Positions 44,677 through 54,081 of a stretch of 64,000 nt of DNA are shown here, piece after piece. Positions within the stretch are counted from its first letter, which is position 1, and each line of letters opens with the position of its first letter. Source of the stretch: Photobacterium rosenbergii (GTDB lineage: Bacteria > Pseudomonadota > Gammaproteobacteria > Enterobacterales > Vibrionaceae); the NCBI RefSeq assembly GCF_003026455.1, contig NZ_PYMB01000007.1, positions 62,001 to 126,000 of the forward strand. The letters run 5' to 3'. The translations under genes were made by a program, and so were the position numbers. A model generated the notes under the pieces. It made no database searches. It was not told the origin of the DNA and was given only the letters and a program-made list of their open reading frames with translations.

Positions 44677-46134
44677 TTACAATAACGGGCTGAACATATA
44701 GAAGAACTGTTCAATCAGCTTGTTGCTGATATGCCTTTGCTCCCACTTGTTCCTGTCAACCAGGCTGGAATCATTCATATACTCTTTCTGTAGCCAGTTT
44801 AGCTGCTGGGTGAACTCGGCATTGTCCACTGCCAATGTCACCTCGAAGTTGAGCCACAGGCTGCGCATATCCAAGTTAACCGTACCAATCAAGCAGTGGG
44901 TCTTGTCTATCACCACGGATTTGGTATGTAGCAAACCGCCATGGAACCGGTGGATGCGAACACCTGCAGCCAGGAGCTCCGAGAAGAATGAGCGGCTAGC
45001 CCATTCCACCATAATAGAGTCATTCTTATCCGGGATAATGATATCGACGGTGACCCCACGGTGGGCGGCCCCCTTCATTGCGTGCAGCAAATTCTCACTC
45101 GGAACAAAGTAAGGGGTAGTGATCACCACACTTTCTTTAGCTTGGTAGATGCTAAGCAGCAGTGCCTGATGGATGATTTCATCTGGCATCCCCGGGCCCG
45201 ATGGAATCACCTGGATCATATCGGTTGCCTCAACCGAACTTGGCAAGGTGCATTCAGGCAACTGCGGCAAGTAGCGGTCACCGGTCTCTACTTCCCAGTC
45301 CCAGGCCTGGATACCATTAAGCACCGCAACCGAAGGGCCGGTTACCCTTACCATGACATCAATCCACTGGCCGACTCCCGCATCGGTTTTGAAAAAGGCG
45401 GGATCAACCAGGTTCATCGAACCGGTGTAGCCAATTTTCTCATCAATAACGACAATTTTACGGTGCTGGCGCAAGTCCATCCGGCGCAGGAACATCCTGA
45501 ACGGTGTGACCGATAGCGCCTCGACAATTTCAATGCCTGAATGGCGCATGAGTTTCGGCCAATGGGAGCGGAAGAAACGCATGCTGCCTGCGGCATCGAG
45601 CAGTACCTTTATCTTTACCCCGCGCTTGGCTGCCATGATGAGCGCAGTTGCGACTTCATCGGCTAACCCGCCCGGATGCCAGATATAGAACTCCATATCA
45701 ACCGAGACTTCGGCTTGGTGGATATCTTCTATCAGTGAGCGGAGGATGGTTTGCGGGGAATCTTGCAGCGAGAGAGTATTGCCGCTCAGGGCCGGAATAC
45801 CAAGTCGGTTTTCGCACAAATCACTGATAGGGCGGGCATGCTCGCTCATCAGCTCGGGCTGGTGGCCAGGACAATCATTAAGGCGCTGGAACCAGTCGGC
45901 GAAAGGCTCGAACATGACTTTCGCACGTTGGGCACGTTTTTTTCCTAGGTTGAGTTCGCCAAACAACAGGTAAGCAATCACCCCGCCGATAGGGATGATA
46001 AAGATGATCATGAGCCAAGCAAGAGAGACACCAACCACCCTGCGCTTGAACACAATGCGCATAGTGACGGCTGCGATCATCAACCAGTAGAAGAAGACGC
46101 TAGCCCAGACAAGAACTTGATAGAACTGTTCCAT
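44677..46134 (-). CDS. cls: Cardiolipin synthase
   Basis: Inner-membrane enzyme that joins phosphatidylglycerol units to cardiolipin. The 485-residue protein starts with two membrane helices (about 5-27 and 36-58) and has two PLD catalytic motifs: H224-x-K226-x4-D231 and H403-x-K405-x4-D410. Length and topology match ClsA (486 residues in E. coli). It is convergent with the amidase gene across a repeat element and divergent from the NSS transporter. Cardiolipin is linked with osmotic adaptation, which fits the neighbouring transporter operon. Confidence 0.93.
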   Translation of the reverse strand: MEQFYQVLVWASVFFYWLMIAAVTMRIVFKRRVVGVSLAWLMIIFIIPIGGVIAYLLFGELNLGKKRAQRAKVMFEPFADWFQRLNDCPGHQPELMSEHARPISDLCENRLGIPALSGNTLSLQDSPQTILRSLIEDIHQAEVSVDMEFYIWHPGGLADEVATALIMAAKRGVKIKVLLDAAGSMRFFRSHWPKLMRHSGIEIVEALSVTPFRMFLRRMDLRQHRKIVVIDEKIGYTGSMNLVDPAFFKTDAGVGQWIDVMVRVTGPSVAVLNGIQAWDWEVETGDRYLPQLPECTLPSSVEATDMIQVIPSGPGMPDEIIHQALLLSIYQAKESVVITTPYFVPSENLLHAMKGAAHRGVTVDIIIPDKNDSIMVEWASRSFFSELLAAGVRIHRFHGGLLHTKSVVIDKTHCLIGTVNLDMRSLWLNFEVTLAVDNAEFTQQLNWLQKEYMNDSSLVDRNKWEQRHISNKLIEQFFYMFSPLL

Positions 46135-46415
46135 TCGTATTTGTTATGAGTTGGACGTATTACTCTATTTTGCATTGAAACTTGAGGAATACCAGCGAAA
46201 TTTACTGGGATTTATGTGCTATGTTTGATAAGAGGAAATGACTGATTTGTAGGAGGAATGTAAAACTTGCACGCAGGGTTAGTGCAAAATATAAGCAAAA
46301 AACAAAGAATTGATGTAAAAAAGCAGTAAATGATCAAAATTTACAAGCGCGGGCTTCACATTCTAATCGCAACCTGTTTTACTTGCCATATATAGAGCGT
46401 CAATTACATCCTTAT

Positions 46416-46451
46416 AAGTGTACAAATAAGTTTGCACACAAGTTTACACAA
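46416..46451 (+). promoter_or_regulatory. Three tandem 12-mers containing a TyrR-like box
   Basis: Three adjoining 12-base repeats (AAGTGTACAAAT, AAGTTTGCACAC, AAGTTTACACAA) fill 46416-46451. Across the first two, TGTACA-AATAAG-TTTGCA (46419-46436) matches the TyrR box TGTAAA-N6-TTTACA at ten of twelve bases. It lies about 80 bases upstream of the transporter start, within a 378-base gap that holds no other feature. Confidence 0.55.
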
Positions 46452-46512
46452 CATATTTTCGGCGCCTATTACTAGCAAACTCTAGCAAACACAACAAAAC
46501 CTTGGAGAGAAC

Positions 46513-47946
46513 GTGGCTACTAGTAATACAACCACACAACCCCGCGATAGCTGGGGTTCTAAATTAGGCTTCGTTATGGCCGCGGCAGGATCCGCAGTAG
46601 GTCTAGGTAACATCTGGAAGTTCCCATACACAGCTGGTGAGAGTGGTGGTGGTGCTTTCGTAGCTATTTACCTATTGTTCGTGATCGTTATCGGTTTCAG
46701 CGTCATGCTGACTGAATTTGCCGTGGGTCGTAAAACAGGCCTTTCCGCTGTAGGTGCTTTCAAGTCTACTGATCGCCGTTGGACATTCGTCGGTGTTATC
46801 GGTGTCGTCAGCGGCCTGCTTATCATGGGCTTCTACCCGGTCGTTGGTGGCTGGGCAATTGCATACATCTATAAAATTGCGACAGGTCTATTAAGCACAC
46901 CAGAAGCCATTGGTGACAGCTTCGGTGGCTTTATCTCTAACCCTATCCAGCCTCTATTCTGGATGGGCCTATACCTGGTGTTCAACATTCTGGTGGTTAT
47001 CAAGGGTATTTCTGGCGGTATCGAGAAAGCCGGTAAGATCCTTATGCCTCTACTGTTTGCCATCCTTATCTTGGTAGCAGTAAAAGGCCTGAGCCTTCCA
47101 GGTGCAACAGCAGGTCTTGAGTTCCTGTTCAAGCCAGACTTCTCTAAAGTCGACAGCACAGTAGTATTGGCTGCGCTTGGTCAGGCATTCTTCTCACTAA
47201 GTTTGGGTATGGGCTGTATGATCACATACGGTAGTTACCTGAAGAAGAAAGAGAACCTAGTACAAACCACAGCAATGGTAACGGCGATGGATACTGCTGT
47301 TGCAATCCTTGCGGGTGTGGCTATGTTCCCTGCAATGTTCGCATTCAGCATGGAGCCAGCAGCAGGTCCTGGTCTGATTTTCGTTGTTGTACCTCAGCTA
47401 TTTGCTGAAATGGGCGGCATCGTTGGTCTATTGCTTGCGCTACTGTTCTTCATCGGCCTAAGTGTTGCAGCATTGACTTCTTCTGTATCCCTACTTGAAG
47501 TGGTTGTGTCATACCTAATCGATGAGAAAGGTATGAAGCGTTCAACCGCTGTGTTCTCGGCAAGTGCCCTGATGGCGTTCCTGTGTGTATTCGCATCGCT
47601 ATCGCTTGGCGGCCTTGGTCCAACACTGTTCGAAACAGGTGCGTTTGATATCTTCGACCTACTAACAGACAAGATCTTCCTAGCGGTTGGCGGTATGTTG
47701 GTATGTATCTTCGCAGGCTGGCGCTTGAGCCGTAGTGAACTTGAAAAAGAAATCACCAACGACGGTGAAATCAAGTTCCCACTATTCGGCCTATGGTACA
47801 ACCTAGTTAAGTACGTGATCCCATTTGCTATCGCTATCGTTGCAATCGCAGGTGTGAAAGCTGGCTTTGACAGCGGCAAAGGTGAAATCATGGTGATGGG
47901 TCTTGCCATCATCGGCATCGGTGCCCTGATTTCTAAGAAGCTGTAA
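46513..47946 (+). CDS. Sodium-dependent (NSS-family) amino-acid transporter
   Basis: A 477-residue symporter of the neurotransmitter:sodium family with about twelve helices. The family signature is at the start: G-S-A-V-G-L-G-N-I-W-K-F-P-Y (residues 27-40), lining the sodium and substrate sites. Bacterial members carry Trp, Tyr, Leu or Ala. The TyrR-like box upstream favours an aromatic amino acid. The start codon is GTG with GGAGAG ahead of it. Confidence 0.9.
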   Translation: MATSNTTTQPRDSWGSKLGFVMAAAGSAVGLGNIWKFPYTAGESGGGAFVAIYLLFVIVIGFSVMLTEFAVGRKTGLSAVGAFKSTDRRWTFVGVIGVVSGLLIMGFYPVVGGWAIAYIYKIATGLLSTPEAIGDSFGGFISNPIQPLFWMGLYLVFNILVVIKGISGGIEKAGKILMPLLFAILILVAVKGLSLPGATAGLEFLFKPDFSKVDSTVVLAALGQAFFSLSLGMGCMITYGSYLKKKENLVQTTAMVTAMDTAVAILAGVAMFPAMFAFSMEPAAGPGLIFVVVPQLFAEMGGIVGLLLALLFFIGLSVAALTSSVSLLEVVVSYLIDEKGMKRSTAVFSASALMAFLCVFASLSLGGLGPTLFETGAFDIFDLLTDKIFLAVGGMLVCIFAGWRLSRSELEKEITNDGEIKFPLFGLWYNLVKYVIPFAIAIVAIAGVKAGFDSGKGEIMVMGLAIIGIGALISKKL

Positions 47947-47980
47947 TCAGCAAGTATTGTCACTTAATTTGACATAGCAA

Positions 47981-48008
47981 AGCGGGAGCCCTCGGGCTCC
48001 CGCTTTTT
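47981..48008 (+). terminator. Terminator of the NSS transporter
   Basis: A 10-bp AGCGGGAGCC/GGCTCCCGCT stem with a CTCG loop and a T-run. Confidence 0.95.
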
Positions 48009-48120
48009 GATCGTACTGATTGCGATCAGGTGCCAGTAAAGGCCATGTGGAAATACTCCCTATAAGCGGTATACTTCGCTCTCTTTATTTGCCAGAGCCT
48101 TCAGCCAAGAGCCCATCACT

Positions 48121-48855
48121 ATGTTCGATATTCTCCATACCCATCCGGATTTCCTTATCATCAACAAACACCCAGGGGTGTCTGTCCACAAAGATGATGG
48201 TGATGTGATGCTACTGCAGGAAGTTGCTAAGCAGAGTGGGGACGAGCAGCTATACCTTATCCACCGTTTGGACAAGATGACCTCTGGACTGCTGTTGCTG
48301 GGCAGAAACCGTGAAGCGGCATCGGTGCTTTCTTTGTGTTTTGCCGAGCGTGAAGTAGAGAAATATTACCTGGCAATCGGCACCAAGAAGCCAAAGAAGA
48401 AACAAGGTGTAGTGATCGGCGATATGACACGTTCCCGCCGTAGCAGTTGGAAGCTGGAGACCACTCGGGACAACCCAGCAGTGACGCAATTTTTCTCCAC
48501 TGCCGCAGGTAATGGCCGGCGCTTGTTTTTGTGTAAGCCGCATACTGGGAAAACCCACCAGATCAGGGTGGCGCTTCGCAGTGTTGGCTCGGGGATCAGC
48601 GGTGATGAGATCTATGGTAATGAAAAGGCTGACCGCGGTTACCTTCATGCTTTTGCATTGCGCTTTCCGTACGCTGATCAACAGTGGCAGTTTATTTGTC
48701 TCCCACAACAAGGTGAACTGTGGTTGATTGATGAGACGCAGAAGGTTCTTGCAGAAGAGTGGTCAGCGCCATGGGAGTTGGCATGGCCTACATTATCGAA
48801 GGAGAAAGCCGCTAGAGGAAAGAGCTCAAAAGAAAAAGTCTCCGGTAAAAAATAG
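48121..48855 (+). CDS. RluA-type pseudouridine synthase (TIGR01621-like)
   Basis: A 244-residue RNA pseudouridine synthase. The catalytic Asp is D51 in H-R-L-D-K-M-T-S-G-L-L-L, and the G-K-T-H-Q-I-R-V-A-L motif near 145 is typical of the RluA group. No S4 domain is present. A Lys/Ser-rich tail of about 20 residues follows the enzyme domain. The RNA target is unknown. Confidence 0.88.
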   Translation: MFDILHTHPDFLIINKHPGVSVHKDDGDVMLLQEVAKQSGDEQLYLIHRLDKMTSGLLLLGRNREAASVLSLCFAEREVEKYYLAIGTKKPKKKQGVVIGDMTRSRRSSWKLETTRDNPAVTQFFSTAAGNGRRLFLCKPHTGKTHQIRVALRSVGSGISGDEIYGNEKADRGYLHAFALRFPYADQQWQFICLPQQGELWLIDETQKVLAEEWSAPWELAWPTLSKEKAARGKSSKEKVSGKK

Positions 48856-49029
48856 CATCGCTTGCGATTGGTTGCAGATTGACCAGTTCTTTCCGAAATT
48901 AAGTAGATAAATAGGGCTTAATGATAAAAAATTGTGTAAGCCGCGTATTTTTCATTGTTAACTTGCGACCAACTGTTGCTATTTTGACCTCTAGCAAATT
49001 ACATTACAGAACAGTTTCACCTATAATAT

Positions 49030-49052
49030 CGGTCTAGGATTTACCTAGACCG
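49030..49052 (+). other. Hairpin just upstream of the small basic ORF
   Basis: A perfect 9-bp stem CGGTCTAGG/CCTAGACCG with an ATTTA loop, directly after a TATAAT (49022-49027). It may be a leader hairpin or an operator. Confidence 0.5.
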
Positions 49053-49061
49053 AGACATATT

Positions 49062-49271
49062 ATGCGCCTTACCCGCTCCGTATCGCTTCGTATGCGATTG
49101 AAGAAAAAGAAGAACCAATCACGTTTCTGGGGGCTGGCGTCATTTCGCAGGCAACGTAAACTTGTCAAAAACCGCACCCGCCGCCAACGCCAAGTCCGCC
49201 TTCAGGCAGAATATGTTCACCTTGCCAGTTGTCGTCAACCCGACCAAGAAAACCTCAAACTCGTTGCCTAA
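49062..49271 (+). CDS. Small very basic ORF, possibly real
   Basis: A 69-residue frame with about one third Arg or Lys, especially in residues 10-45. A GAG lies seven bases before the ATG and a TATAAT plus hairpin precede it, so it could be expressed. I do not recognise it. Such composition suggests RNA or ribosome binding, but it could be a chance frame between two genes. Confidence 0.35.
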   Translation: MRLTRSVSLRMRLKKKKNQSRFWGLASFRRQRKLVKNRTRRQRQVRLQAEYVHLASCRQPDQENLKLVA

Positions 49272-49351
49272 TAATATCTTTACTCCAATTGTGTTTGCTC
49301 TTGGTGGGTTTGCTATACTACCGCCCCTGAATTCCCCAACGCAGTAGAACT

Positions 49352-50290
49352 ATGGAACCGAGTGCATTAGTAAACCTTGAGCAACACCTATTGACAGAAT
49401 TGGCGACACCGCCAAGTGAAGTGCGCCGGTTATTCCATGGCCGTGGCCGTTGCTGGCCGGGACTTGAACAGCTGACTGTCGACTGGCTGAGTGGCCAAGT
49501 GCTGGTTTCACTCTTCAAAGAGCCGTCAGAGGAGTTTCTGACACAACTGCACCGCTTGCTACAGAATTTGACTGATACGCCAGCGTGGCAGCAATCAGGC
49601 GCCAAGTCGCTACTTCTCCAGCATCGTGACCGTCAAGGTTCGCCAATGGAAGTGTTGTGGGGTGAGAGCCGCGAGTATCAGGATGTGGTCGAAAATGGCC
49701 TTACGTTCAAACTGGATCTCGGCCGCAAGCAGAACAACGGCTTATTCCTTGATATGCGCTATGGACGCGATTGGGTGATGCGCCATGCCGAAGGTAAACG
49801 CGTTTTGAACCTGTTCGCATACACCTGTGGTTTCTCTGTTGCTGCGATTGCCGGTGGGGCAGAGCATGTGGTGAATCTAGATATGGCAAAAGCGGCGTTG
49901 AGCCGTGGCCGGGACAACCATCATCTGAATAAGCACGACCTATCGAAGGTTAGCTTCCTTGGCCATGAGTTGTTCAAGTCATGGGGCAAGGTCCGCAAGC
50001 TGGGCCCTTATGATCTGATAATTATCGATCCGCCATCGTTCCAGAAAGGCAGTTTTGCCCTGACCAAGGATTATCAGAAAATCCTCCGTCGCCTGCCAGA
50101 ATTGTTGACCGAGAACGGACAGGTACTGGCCTGCGTGAATGACCCAGGTGTGTCATCATCTTTCTTAATTGAGGGAATGGCTACCGAAGCACCGGAGCTT
50201 ACCTACCAGCACCGTTTGGAAAACCCGCCGGAGTTCAAAGATATTGACCCGGAAGGCGGGCTGAAAGTGCTGCTGTTTGAGCGTTCGTAA
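49352..50290 (+). CDS. RlmI-like class I SAM-dependent methyltransferase
   Basis: A 312-residue methyltransferase of the rRNA large-subunit cytosine type. SAM motif I is V-L-N-L-F-A-Y-T-C-G (151-160) and the motif IV D-P-P-S-F is at 226-230. The N-terminal PUA domain and the Cys motif of RlmI are shorter or absent, so the target may differ. It is alone in its transcript and ends in a clear terminator. Confidence 0.85.
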   Translation: MEPSALVNLEQHLLTELATPPSEVRRLFHGRGRCWPGLEQLTVDWLSGQVLVSLFKEPSEEFLTQLHRLLQNLTDTPAWQQSGAKSLLLQHRDRQGSPMEVLWGESREYQDVVENGLTFKLDLGRKQNNGLFLDMRYGRDWVMRHAEGKRVLNLFAYTCGFSVAAIAGGAEHVVNLDMAKAALSRGRDNHHLNKHDLSKVSFLGHELFKSWGKVRKLGPYDLIIIDPPSFQKGSFALTKDYQKILRRLPELLTENGQVLACVNDPGVSSSFLIEGMATEAPELTYQHRLENPPEFKDIDPEGGLKVLLFERS

Positions 50291-50309
50291 AGACTATGAA
50301 TTAAAAGAA

Positions 50310-50336
50310 AAAACGCCAGCAATGCTGGCGTTTTTT
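50310..50336 (+). terminator. Terminator of the methyltransferase gene
   Basis: AAAACGCCAGC pairs with GCTGGCGTTTT around AAT, with a T-run. Confidence 0.95.
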
Positions 50337-50360
50337 GTACATATGATGTGTTTGCCGTAA

Positions 50361-50477
50361 TTTGTTGTAGGGCATAATTTCAAAACCTAACCGCCAGGGA
50401 CGGCCCGGGCTGGCGTTCCAGGTTTGGAGCGACATGGATGTCTTTATGCGTTTTTGAAATTACTGCCCTGCAGCAAA
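50361..50477. repeat. Palindromic intergenic element, copy B
   Basis: A 117-base copy of the element at 44549, in opposite orientation, again between convergent genes. Read on the minus strand it shares the core AAAAACGCATAAAG-CATCCATG with copy A. The short stem is GACAT-CC-ATGTC where copy A has GGCAT-CC-ATGCC, a paired change. It has about 15 extra inner bases. Confidence 0.8.
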
Positions 50478-50493
50478 TATTATATTGGCGCTA

Positions 50494-50883
50494 TCAATTC
50501 GCTAACTGACTACACACATCTGCCGTGATTGGCTGGGTTACCATCGGGCGGCCACGCATATCCATGATCACGATATTGTAGTTAACCCCCTCGCTTACCA
50601 TCGGGCTTAGCTCAGCGCTGTTACAGTAGTTAAGCGCAGCACTTTTGGCAGCTCGAGTAGGCGGCGTCTTACCACCACCACCATACAAAATGGTGATTTC
50701 GACAATGTTTTCCCGTGCTTGGGCTTTCATGATCTGGTATTGGTCAATCTTCTCGTACGGTGCCTTGTTGTTGATGGCCATCGCGCGAGCTTTTGCCATA
50801 TCCAGAATGGCCTGCTGCTCTGCGTTTGATGCACAGCCTGCCAGCAGGGCAGCGCCGAGTAAAACGAGGGTGCGTTTTAGCAT
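50494..50883 (-). CDS. GspS-beta/AspS-like type II secretion pilotin lipoprotein
   Basis: A 129-residue lipoprotein. The lipobox is L-A-G-C, so the mature protein begins at C16. Two further cysteines (in N-Y-C-N and A-D-V-C-S) could form the disulphide seen in AspS, and A-A-K-S-A-A-L-N-Y-C is like that family. AspS-type pilotins deliver the GspD secretin to the outer membrane. The T2SS is the expected route for GbpA in this window. The family call is by eye. Confidence 0.7.
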   Translation of the reverse strand: MLKRTLVLLGAALLAGCASNAEQQAILDMAKARAMAINNKAPYEKIDQYQIMKAQARENIVEITILYGGGGKTPPTRAAKSAALNYCNSAELSPMVSEGVNYNIVIMDMRGRPMVTQPITADVCSQLAN

Positions 50884-50905
50884 AAGGTTGTTATCTCAAA
50901 ATCGG

Positions 50906-51205
50906 TTATGGAAGTACTTTCTTGAACGGCTTAACGATCACTTTTTCGTAGACGCCGGCTTCAATATAAGGGTCGGCATCGGCCCAAGTTTGGGCATCGT
51001 CAAGGGAGTTGAATTCAGCGATCACGGTTGAGCCGGTAAAGCCTGCTTCACCCGGGTTCTCGCTATCAATCGCAGGCATTGGGCCCGCAACTAGCAAGCG
51101 GCCTTGCTGTTGGAGATCTTTCAGTCGTGCAAGGTGCTTTTCACGCACACTCAAGCGGCGCTCAAGGCTGTTTTCGACATCTTGGGAAAAAATAACGTAC
51201 CACAT
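50906..51205 (-). CDS. YciI-family protein
   Basis: A 99-residue protein of the YciI ferredoxin-like fold, with M-W-Y-V-I-F-S at the start, H-L-A-R-L near residue 24 and G-P-M-P-A-I-D near 41. The conserved D-P-Y near residue 80 follows A-D. Exact reaction is unknown. It lies 22 bases upstream of the lipoprotein gene on the same strand. Confidence 0.88.
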   Translation of the reverse strand: MWYVIFSQDVENSLERRLSVREKHLARLKDLQQQGRLLVAGPMPAIDSENPGEAGFTGSTVIAEFNSLDDAQTWADADPYIEAGVYEKVIVKPFKKVLP

Positions 51206-51298
51206 GTAGCTCTCTCCTTGTAACTGCTGCCCTCAATAGATATTGGTGAAATTTGTAATGAGGCAGCAATGTGTGACAAATTTTTCCTATCATAAATG

Positions 51299-51333
51299 AA
51301 AAAAAAAGCCCTAGCATTAGGATAGGACTTTTT
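51299..51333 (-). terminator. Terminator of the yciB-yciA unit
   Basis: Read on the minus strand, GTCCTATCC pairs with most of the GCTAGGGC arm and ends in a long T-run, with A-run on the other side. One or two mismatches weaken the stem. Confidence 0.6.
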
Positions 51334-51410
51334 TGCGGAACTTTGCCAAAGTTTGACAATGTCGCTATGTGTAATGGGCGCTTTTTCTTTTGCTCACAGC
51401 GCTTTTGTGG

Positions 51411-51809
51411 CTAGTGCTTTTGCACCGGACGCGGCCTGCCGTCAGCATCGATAGCAACATAGTTGAAGGTGGCGTCGCACACCATAAAGCGGTCTTCGAT
51501 GTTTTCATCGCGTACTGGCTTGATCCAAACTTCAAGGTTGATGCTCATTGAAGTGCGGCCAATCTTGGTACATTCGCCATAGACACACACCACGTCACCC
51601 ACACTGACGGGCTTTTTGAAGGTAATGCTTGATACCGATACGGTAACGATACGGCCACCGGAGATTTCCTTGGCAAGGATACCACCCGCGAGGTCAAGTT
51701 GGGACATGATCCAGCCACCGAAAATATCACCGTTGGCATTGGTGTCGGCTGGCATGGCGAGAGTGCGGAGCAGCAGTTGCCCGCGTGGGATGTTGTTTTC
51801 TGATGTCAT
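51411..51809 (-). CDS. yciA: Acyl-CoA thioesterase YciA
   Basis: A 132-residue hotdog-fold thioesterase hydrolysing short and medium acyl-CoA. Family segments are N-A-N-G-D-I-F-G-G-W-I-M-S-Q-L-D near residues 22-37 and the V-G-D-V-V-C-V-Y strand near 72. Length is that of E. coli YciA (132). The ATG is 14 bases after yciB, so the two are co-transcribed. Confidence 0.93.
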   Translation of the reverse strand: MTSENNIPRGQLLLRTLAMPADTNANGDIFGGWIMSQLDLAGGILAKEISGGRIVTVSVSSITFKKPVSVGDVVCVYGECTKIGRTSMSINLEVWIKPVRDENIEDRFMVCDATFNYVAIDADGRPRPVQKH

Positions 51810-51823
51810 GTTGCGACTCTGTA

Positions 51824-52363
51824 CTACTCTGAATCAGGTTCTTTTGGCATATGGTGGTAAATATAGCCGCCGGTGGCAATGGTGAAGATCAAAGTCAGGA
51901 TCAATAACCCAAAGACTTTGAAATTAACCCACACATCTAGCGGCAAACGGAAGGCAATATAGACATTCACGACGGCACATACAACGAAAAACAGTGCCCA
52001 AGCACCGTTGATCCTGTTCCAGACAGCGTCCGGTAGTTCCAATTCTTTGCCTAACATGCCCTTAATCAGCGGCTTACCCATGTACTGGCTGATAGCAAGC
52101 CCAGCGGCAAAAATCCCGTAGACGATGGTGACTTTCCATTTGATGAAGTTGTCGTCGTGCAGGAAAATTGTCAGCCCGCCGAATACCGCCACCATCACAA
52201 AGGTGACCAGCTGCATCTTTTCTACTTTTTTATACAGCACCCAAGTTACCGTAATTTGAATGGCGGTCGCGATAATCAAGGCACCGGTCGCGACATAGAT
52301 GTCGTGGGTTTTATAGAGAATAAAGAATACGACCAGAGGAATAAAATCAATCAGTTGCTTCAT
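51824..52363 (-). CDS. yciB: Inner-membrane septation protein YciB
   Basis: A 179-residue membrane protein (E. coli YciB 179) with about five helices, linked with envelope integrity and cell division. The start at 52363 gives [10 protein letters not shown], which matches the family N-terminus; an upstream ATG at 52384 would add seven residues. W-V-N-F-K-V-F-G near 149 and Y-H-H-M-P near 171 are conserved. Confidence 0.93.
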   Translation of the reverse strand: MKQLIDFIPLVVFFILYKTHDIYVATGALIIATAIQITVTWVLYKKVEKMQLVTFVMVAVFGGLTIFLHDDNFIKWKVTIVYGIFAAGLAISQYMGKPLIKGMLGKELELPDAVWNRINGAWALFFVVCAVVNVYIAFRLPLDVWVNFKVFGLLILTLIFTIATGGYIYHHMPKEPDSE

Positions 52364-52410
52364 GTTGATAGCCATAAAATACATATAAGCTGCTTATAGT
52401 ATATCAATAA

Positions 52411-52441
52411 GCAAAAGGCTGCAGGTTTAACCCTGCAGCCT
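52411..52441 (-). terminator. Terminator of the dicarboxylate symporter gene
   Basis: A perfect 10-bp stem (52416-52425 with 52432-52441); read on the minus strand a TTTTG tail follows. Confidence 0.85.
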
Positions 52442-52482
52442 CCGGTCTGTAATACTGTTTGTATTACTTTGTATTGAGTAGC

Positions 52483-53742
52483 CTAGACGCGATGGCTGGA
52501 CTCTGGCTCCGGCGTGTCCTGCGGCGCATCGTTGATCATGTTATCGACAATGACTGCACAAGCGGCATCACCGGTGATGTTAAGTGCAGTACGGATCATG
52601 TCGAAGATACGGTCAAGGGCAAACAACAGCGGTAGGCCTTCGATGGGAATACCCGCTGCCAGCAATACTGCGACAACCAAGAAAGACGGACCCGGTACAC
52701 CAGCCTGACCAACAGCACCCAGTGTTGATGTCACAATAATGGCGATGTAAGCCCCCATACCCAGCTCGACATTGAACATTTGGGCAAAGAAGACAGCAAC
52801 CAGACCGTAGTAAATGGCATTGCCACTCATATTGATGGTTGCACCCAGCGGCAATACGAATGAAGCAGTCGAGTTTTTCACGCCCAGCTCTTCTTCACAC
52901 ACTTCCATGGTAACAGGCAGGGTTGCCATGGAAGAAGCTGTCGATAGGGCAACAGCCTGTGGTTTCTTCATTGCTGACAAGAACTTCAGCGGCGACGTCT
53001 TGCTGAAGGCTTTGATCATTGCCGGGTAGAAGATGAAACCGTAAATCAAGATAGCAATCACGTAGACCACGAATAGCTTGAATACCACCATCAGTGCGCC
53101 AAAGCCGAAGGTACCTACCGCATCAGCCATCAGACCGAATACGCCAAGAGGGGCAACCTTCATTACAACGTTGATCATCCATACCATGGCATCAACAATG
53201 GCATTTACACCGTTGATCAATGGGTCACGGCGTTCTTTTTCCAGCTTCGAAACAGCAATACCGAAGAAAAGGCAGAAAACCAAAATTTGTAGGATATTTG
53301 CTTCATTCAGTGACTGGAAAACGTTGGTCGGGATCATGCCGAGTACGGTAGCCCAGAAGGTTGGCATCTCACCTTTATCGGCATAGACGTTAGAGAACAT
53401 CCCCTCTACGCCAGTCATGTCGACGCCGACACCTGGCTGGAAGACCACACCCATGAATAGGGCCAAGGCAACCGCAACCGCTGATGTCAGGCCGAAAAAG
53501 CCCAGGGTAGACAAGCCGACTTTACCTGCTGATTGGCTACTGCCAAGCCCAGCAGCACCGGAGATAATGGCGACGGCGACCAAAGGGATCACCAACATTT
53601 TGATTAAGTGGATGAAGATGCTGCCTAGCGGGGCGAACATACTTGCAGACTGGCCCATCATCGCGCCGACGAGGGTTCCCACACACATGGCAATGACGAC
53701 CTGCACGCCAATATTGCCAAACAGTCCTTTTTCTTTTAACAC
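52483..53742 (-). CDS. Dicarboxylate/amino acid:cation symporter (DAACS family)
   Basis: A 419-residue symporter of the GltP/SstT type with about eight helices and two re-entrant hairpins. Signatures are the serine-rich S-T-A-S-S-M-A-T-L-P near residue 268 and N-M-S-G-N-A-I-Y-Y near 308, which form the substrate and sodium sites, then G-V-P-G-P-S-F. Substrate could be glutamate, aspartate or a C4-dicarboxylate. Confidence 0.9.
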   Translation of the reverse strand: MLKEKGLFGNIGVQVVIAMCVGTLVGAMMGQSASMFAPLGSIFIHLIKMLVIPLVAVAIISGAAGLGSSQSAGKVGLSTLGFFGLTSAVAVALALFMGVVFQPGVGVDMTGVEGMFSNVYADKGEMPTFWATVLGMIPTNVFQSLNEANILQILVFCLFFGIAVSKLEKERRDPLINGVNAIVDAMVWMINVVMKVAPLGVFGLMADAVGTFGFGALMVVFKLFVVYVIAILIYGFIFYPAMIKAFSKTSPLKFLSAMKKPQAVALSTASSMATLPVTMEVCEEELGVKNSTASFVLPLGATINMSGNAIYYGLVAVFFAQMFNVELGMGAYIAIIVTSTLGAVGQAGVPGPSFLVVAVLLAAGIPIEGLPLLFALDRIFDMIRTALNITGDAACAVIVDNMINDAPQDTPEPESSHRV

Positions 53743-54019
53743 GGTTAGATACCTCAGTTGTGTTCGATATTATTCGCAAAGCAATGGGTATAAAAAACAT
53801 TGGTAATTTGTTTTGTAATTGTACTAAATGTTAACCCGATATTTTGCGCGTGTGTTTTTACACGGAAATATCATCTTTATCAATCTTTCTTTTACTTGAT
53901 TGGTGTTATTGCCTTTCAAACTTGCAATTTGTTTGTACCTGGCCTTAACAAGTTGGTTACTGTATGGGGGAAGGAGGAAGAGATCTTTGATCTTGCACCA
54001 GAAAATATCAGGGAGATGC

Positions 54020-54055
54020 AAAAAGCCGCCCACAGAGTGACCTGGGGCGGCTTTT
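54020..54055 (-). terminator. Terminator of the trp operon
   Basis: AAAAGCCGCCC pairs with GGGCGGCTTTT (54045-54055) around a 13-base loop. On the minus strand it lies 26 bases after trpA. The 260 bases beyond it, up to 53743, contain no supported gene. Confidence 0.9.
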
Positions 54056-54081
54056 GTGTTTATAGCTTAACGCCGGAAAGG

